Source: Rhodospirillaceae bacterium (GTDB taxonomy: Bacteria; Pseudomonadota; Alphaproteobacteria; UBA8366). From it: 57,066 nucleotides of DNA. The notes beneath the pieces are model-generated. The model saw only the letters and a list, made by a program, of their open reading frames with translations. It was not told the origin of the DNA and ran no database searches. This document shows positions 55,348 through 57,066 of this stretch, one piece after another. The stretch covers positions 2,615 to 59,680 of the forward strand of contig PBOR01000041.1 of the NCBI GenBank assembly GCA_002724395.1, in the 5' to 3' direction. The position numbers were made by a program, and so were the translations under genes. Within the stretch, counting starts at the first letter, position 1; every line of letters starts with the position of its first letter.

Positions 55348-56868
55348 CTACCTAGCATCAAGTGATGTTTGAAGCCGCAAGGTTGTGCGGATACGTCGTG
55401 AAATCATATCTAAGCCGATATTCATAAATGCGGTAATCAGAATTAAAACCATTGCTCGGTCAAAGCGAATATCGGCAAATGCAGAATCTACATAAAAGCC
55501 TAACGTATGGATACCAAGTATGCCAAGGATGGCGGTTTCTCGGAAGATTACTTCCCAACGGTAGAATATGAAGGCGAGGAACTGGCGATAGACGCGCGGT
55601 AATGCCTCAAATAAATATAAATTAACTCCCCTCGGGCTGTCTGGGCGTAGTTGCAGCTGTTCGGTGAAGCGGCCGATTAAATGGCCTATGATTCCGGCAT
55701 TGTGTAGGGAAAGAGCCACAACCGCTGGAAACATAGAGGGCCCCCAAAGCTGAAGAAGAATAAAGGCTAGCACATACTCTGGCGTGGAACGGACGACGAC
55801 TAGGAAGATATGACCCATCGTACGACCAAAGGGATGGAAAAACATAGGTGAGATTAGGGGGAAAAACAGCAAGGTCAGAAGACCAGTGCTCGTTAGAGCA
55901 ATCATAGTAAGAATTACGGTATTAAAAATTCCAGGCAGTGCTTCGGAGACAAATAAATTTTGAAACCAATACCAGGTTTCGATGAGCACCGGTACCGAGG
56001 TAGCGTCGGCAGTTCGGATTGGAAGCGGCATAATGTCGTTGGTGAAAAACCGCCATGCATTCGACCAGCTCATGGGGCCACTTTCGGGGAGCAGGAAAAA
56101 AGCGGCAATTATGTAAACTGGTATCAATTCACTTCGCATCCATTTCCGAATTGTCGAGATGACGATATAAAACACGAGCAATAAAGCAGATAGGTCCGAG
56201 TAATGACCTTCTTTGTAGGCAGTTTCTAAATAAAAACCGATCGTTGGTAAGCCGATAAATCCTAGTACTGCGCTTGATCGCAGTCCGCATTCCAATCTGT
56301 ATAAAGAATAGGTTTTGAAATGCGCCCATACTCCAGGGAGGCGGGCAAAGAAAAACAGGGAGATGACCGATGTACCATTAGGCACGGCCTGGAGGGGTGA
56401 GGGATCCGCTTCTTCTAATATTTCCGCATAAACCTTGGCACAAATCCCTGCATAAGGAATGGCAATAGCAAGGACGCCTGTCACTGCAGTTAGGCCAAAT
56501 ATTTGCAAAAAAATAAGTGCCCAAAATAATTCATGGACGGCGCGGATAAATGCGCAGCCGATGCCCACAATGCGATAATGAAAAACAATCGCCAGTAAAA
56601 AACCCGTGATATTTGCTAAAGTTACACCAAGAATAGCGAAGCAGATTGTATAAAGAAGTGCCTCTAATATCTGCTCCCACTTTGTGAAATCCGGAGTGAT
56701 CAAACCAGCACCAAGGCGTTTCATCTCCGGCCAGGGGTCTTTTGTCGTGATTTCGATATCGGCAAAAAATAAACAGCTGATTGCGATAAACAAAAACCAA
56801 ATGCTTGTGCGAACTAACGGTGACTCCGGTACGAGCGGTGCGGGATTATGAGGTGCCATATAGGCCAT
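55348..56868 (-). CDS. tandem-fused PhnE-type ABC transporter permease
   Basis: A 506-residue integral membrane protein made of two PhnE-type permease modules: about 60-270 and about 305-500, each with its own set of hydrophobic helices and a cytoplasmic EAA-like loop (ILEEADPSPLQAVPNGTS in the first, FTEQLQLRPDSPRGVNLYLF in the second). The repeated LRSSAVLGFIGLPTIGFYL and FRETAILGILGIHTLGFYV segments show the internal duplication. PhnE permeases import phosphonates, phosphite or related oxyanions; a fused pair can serve as the whole membrane part. It overlaps the ATPase gene by 23 bases (or 14 if ATG 56859 is used) and abuts selD, so the three are translationally coupled. Confidence 0.85.
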   Translation of the reverse strand: MAYMAPHNPAPLVPESPLVRTSIWFLFIAISCLFFADIEITTKDPWPEMKRLGAGLITPDFTKWEQILEALLYTICFAILGVTLANITGFLLAIVFHYRIVGIGCAFIRAVHELFWALIFLQIFGLTAVTGVLAIAIPYAGICAKVYAEILEEADPSPLQAVPNGTSVISLFFFARLPGVWAHFKTYSLYRLECGLRSSAVLGFIGLPTIGFYLETAYKEGHYSDLSALLLVFYIVISTIRKWMRSELIPVYIIAAFFLLPESGPMSWSNAWRFFTNDIMPLPIRTADATSVPVLIETWYWFQNLFVSEALPGIFNTVILTMIALTSTGLLTLLFFPLISPMFFHPFGRTMGHIFLVVVRSTPEYVLAFILLQLWGPSMFPAVVALSLHNAGIIGHLIGRFTEQLQLRPDSPRGVNLYLFEALPRVYRQFLAFIFYRWEVIFRETAILGILGIHTLGFYVDSAFADIRFDRAMVLILITAFMNIGLDMISRRIRTTLRLQTSLDAR

Positions 56869-57066
56869 TCAGATCTTTTGATTTTATGTGGTCGACCGAA
56901 CGGTCAAATGCAATTTTGCCATTAGATATGCCAATGATGCGCGTACAGAATTGCAACGCTAATTGCACATCATGCATCGCGAGAATAACGGTATCATGGT
57001 TCTCGGTGATACTTTTCATTACATCACGTGCCTGTTGTTCATCGACCGCCGAGACTGGCTCATCGC
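56846..57066 (-). CDS. PhnC-type ABC transporter ATPase, N-terminus off the window
   Basis: The last ~73 residues of an ABC ATPase enter from the right edge; the start is outside. Visible parts: Walker B tail DEPVSAVDEQQA (catalytic Glu in DEP, D-loop SAVD) and the switch histidine in LAMHDVQLALQF, ending GLYGTS. The DEPVSAVD and HDVxLA forms agree with PhnC-like phosphonate importers. The stop TAA at 56846-56848 lies inside the start of the permease gene, so the two are co-translated. A PhnD-like binding protein gene would be expected further upstream, beyond the window. Confidence 0.82.
   Translation of the reverse strand, partial: DEPVSAVDEQQARDVMKSITENHDTVILAMHDVQLALQFCTRIIGISNGKIAFDRSVDHIKSKDLNGLYGTS

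Overview
The window looks like chromosomal DNA from a Gram-negative, aerobic, heterotrophic proteobacterium, most likely an alphaproteobacterium. This is inferred from gene families (paralogous acyl-CoA dehydrogenases, SDRs and acyl-CoA ligases, exported and lipobox proteins, a Tat-type PhoD) and from short operons on both strands; no rRNA, tRNA or phylogenetic marker is present. I saw no IS element, prophage, CRISPR array or tRNA. Most genes are metabolic enzymes of organic-acid and acyl-CoA catabolism.

Layout. (1) 1-1.1 kb: a secreted protein cut by the left edge, then a DUF2237 gene. (2) 1.1-7.2 kb: a minus-strand operon of three tandem Ldh2-type dehydrogenases followed by two tandem fumarase/aspartase-superfamily lyases, clearly grown by duplication. 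(3) 7.2-10.7 kb: remains of a DehI-like gene, a dioxygenase-type cupin, an exported caspase-fold protein and another decayed gene. (4) 10.7-19.8 kb: a hot-dog dehydratase divergent from an enolase-superfamily enzyme, a carboxyltransferase, an acyl-CoA ligase with the ATP-grasp half in front, and two unknown proteins, one a lipoprotein with eight 33-bp repeats. (5) 20-30 kb: two SDRs lacking the usual tyrosine, a DUF1932 dehydrogenase, an aldehyde dehydrogenase, an acyl-CoA dehydrogenase, an exported YqgE, a second acyl-CoA ligase in the opposite domain order and a Tat-exported PhoD phosphatase. (6) 30-39 kb: 3-hydroxyacyl-CoA dehydrogenase, thiolase and glutaryl-CoA dehydrogenase (glutarate/lysine-type catabolism), then gloB, a ThDP enzyme and a hydroxyacid-oxoacid transhydrogenase. 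(7) 39-50.7 kb: an HtrA-like protein that has lost its catalytic His and Asp, a decarboxylating dehydrogenase, a lipoprotein, a flavin monooxygenase, an MBL hydrolase, a second enolase-superfamily enzyme with glycerate 2-kinase, TusA, a quinone reductase, rhodanese, enoyl-CoA hydratase and an acyl-CoA dehydrogenase.

(8) 50.8-57.1 kb is the most notable part. An EgtB-like enzyme, a glycosyltransferase of the SenB type and a selenophosphate synthetase lie side by side; this combination is the known signature of selenoneine biosynthesis (senA, senB, senC/SelD). The SelD is fused to an N-terminal FAD/NAD(P)-dependent oxidoreductase, and its start is coupled to a tandem-fused PhnE-type permease and a PhnC-type ATPase that runs off the window. 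The order phnC-phnE-selD suggests an uptake system dedicated to a selenium (or related) compound feeding selenophosphate and then selenoneine synthesis. That last link is inference.
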